A program made the position numbers and the translations under genes. Below are positions 62,861 to 64,000 of a DNA stretch of 64,000 nucleotides, piece after piece. The notes under the pieces were generated by a model. That model was not told the origin of the DNA. It did no database searches and was given only the letters and a program-made list of their open reading frames with translations. Numbering within the stretch: position 1 is the first letter of the stretch; each line of letters starts with the position of its first letter. This DNA comes from Eublepharis macularius (lineage: Eukaryota; Chordata; Lepidosauria; Squamata; Eublepharidae): NCBI RefSeq assembly GCF_028583425.1, contig NC_072793.1:67337028-67401027 (forward strand). The letters run 5' to 3'.

Positions 62861-64000
62861 CAAAAACATAAAATCAATAATTTTTAAAAAGTCATTAAAA
62901 TAGTTCAGGAGCAGGCTATTTAAACAAATATTGGGAGTCCATATACGGGCATAGATGGCCAAGGGCAGCCTCAGAAGAAGTGGCGGTCTTAGATGGAAGA
63001 AGGAGGACACCTGCTGGCACTCAGCCAAAGGCCCGCCGGAACATCTCCGTTTTACATGGGGGAAAGCCTTTCACTATTAGATTTTAAGGCCCTCGTGAGG
63101 ATTTATGGAAGGGTTGCTGGTCCCCCAGTGGGGGCAGGAGATATCCCACTCCCAGACTCCACCCCCTTCCACCACTCACCCATTAGGTGGAGGGTTAAAG
63201 GTGGGGGAACAGGTCTCCTGGAGTACTCCCAGTGTGGCACAAAATCATTCCCAGGAGTAATATTGTGTAGGCCCCAGGAGAGTTCCCATGCTTTGTGCCA
63301 GGCCAGGCCAATTTGGACCCCAAATGCGATGATGCTTTAAGAATCGGCCCGGTGCAAAGTGTGGAAGCACTCCCAGGGCCTGCACAACAACATCACTCCT
63401 AGGGGTGATGTCATTGCACCGCACTGGGAGCATGTGCACAAGAGGAGATTCACAAGGTGAGTGCTAGGTGACCCCCCCCACACACACACACACTGGGAGT
63501 GCAAGGGGACCTGGCAACCCTAATTCCTGCTTGTGATGCCATCTAGCAAGGAGCTGTGTTGCTGCAGATTCCACAACTGGTGAGGCCAGCAAATGTTCAT
63601 TTATCAGCGCTTTGTCTTGCTAGTTCTGGAAAATGCAGCAGCAGCATGAAGGCCCTTCCTGTTCCTCATTATAACACTCATCTTTGGACTGGTTAACAAA
63701 CTATATTCTAAAATCATTAATTACAACTTTAACCTAGGTCTGTGACTGAGGCTTTGCATTGTAACTTTGATCTCTTAGTCATGGTGTTTTATTTCAAACT
63801 TAATCCTGCAATTAAAAAAGCAGATTTCTTGCTGGAAAGAGATTTTTTTTTTAAAAAAAATACTTTTTACCTTTTATTGTGATTATCATAGTACACCTGC
63901 CCTAGTGCACAGAGTTCCTACTCTATTTTAATTAAGAACATTAATTAAGAACATTATCTGCTCATAGATCACAATGTCCTGTTTAGTTGGGCAAATTAAA

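Larger units (their letters stand above)
58576..64000. other. Intergenic DNA downstream of YIPF5
   Basis: No gene is supported. Contents: a palindromic MITE (59605-59846), a possible non-LTR tail near 59140-59250, a 'cctcagggcggctaac' tail-like repeat at 62770-62860, a short CA run at 63478-63494, and AT-rich filler. Short frames show no recognisable protein. Confidence 0.6.

Overview
The window is vertebrate nuclear DNA, most likely from a squamate reptile (lizard or gecko). The one clear host gene is a six-exon YIPF5 (about 49.1-58.6 kb, + strand), a Golgi/ER YIP1-family membrane protein. The reptile call is inference: it rests on the mix of L1 pieces, tRNA-headed SINEs with a conserved non-LTR-like tail, Penelope-like terminal repeats with hammerhead-like cores, hAT elements and PIF/Harbinger genes. 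About 85 percent of the window is mobile or tandem-repeat DNA.

Layout. 1-1.97 kb is plain AT-rich DNA with one old SINE. 1.97-12.2 kb holds simple repeats, a 60-bp minisatellite, and a hAT-type element whose BED-finger transposase is broken by a frame change and one stop. Its 3' tail is amplified into an 11-copy array of poly(A)-signal units, and two Penelope-like insertions sit in that tail. 13.29-20.07 kb is a nearly intact, young Ty3/Gypsy chromovirus (Sushi/PEG10-like) on the - strand. It has 425-bp LTRs, a 5-bp target duplication, a GGGAAAC frameshift site and an 11-nt self-priming site, but Asn in place of a catalytic Asp in reverse transcriptase. 20.1-24.4 kb is AT-rich with an old L1 relic and small repeats.

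The most interesting part is 24.4-48.5 kb. A GC-rich block of about 17 kb (25.8-43.0 kb) carries four gene models, all open: gene A (+, 3 exons, 197 aa, no recognised family), gene B (-, PIF/Harbinger DDE transposase, 441 aa), gene C (+, 2 exons, Myb/trihelix protein, 403 aa) and gene D (-, 4 exons, second Myb/trihelix-like protein, 251 aa). All six introns are phase 1 and each gene has a nearby poly(A) signal. The block is mirror-symmetric: A and D point inward from the two ends, related tandem repeats lie inverted in the two halves, CACGTG/TGTTTCGG motifs are mirrored at the edges, and B and C share a palindromic CRE-CCAAT promoter. Outside the block lie arrays of one ~150-bp satellite in opposite orientations (24.4-25.6 kb and 43.7-48.5 kb). 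The right array carries a 5'-truncated L1. I read the block as a candidate giant, four-gene PIF/Harbinger-like transposon. Exact termini and target duplication could not be fixed by eye.

48.6-64 kb is the YIPF5 locus: CpG-rich promoter, introns with SINEs and a Penelope-like insertion, long 3' UTR, then intergenic DNA with a 242-bp palindromic MITE and small repeats. No rRNA gene, complete tRNA gene or CRISPR array was seen. Exon boundaries were set by eye from splice consensus and frame continuity.
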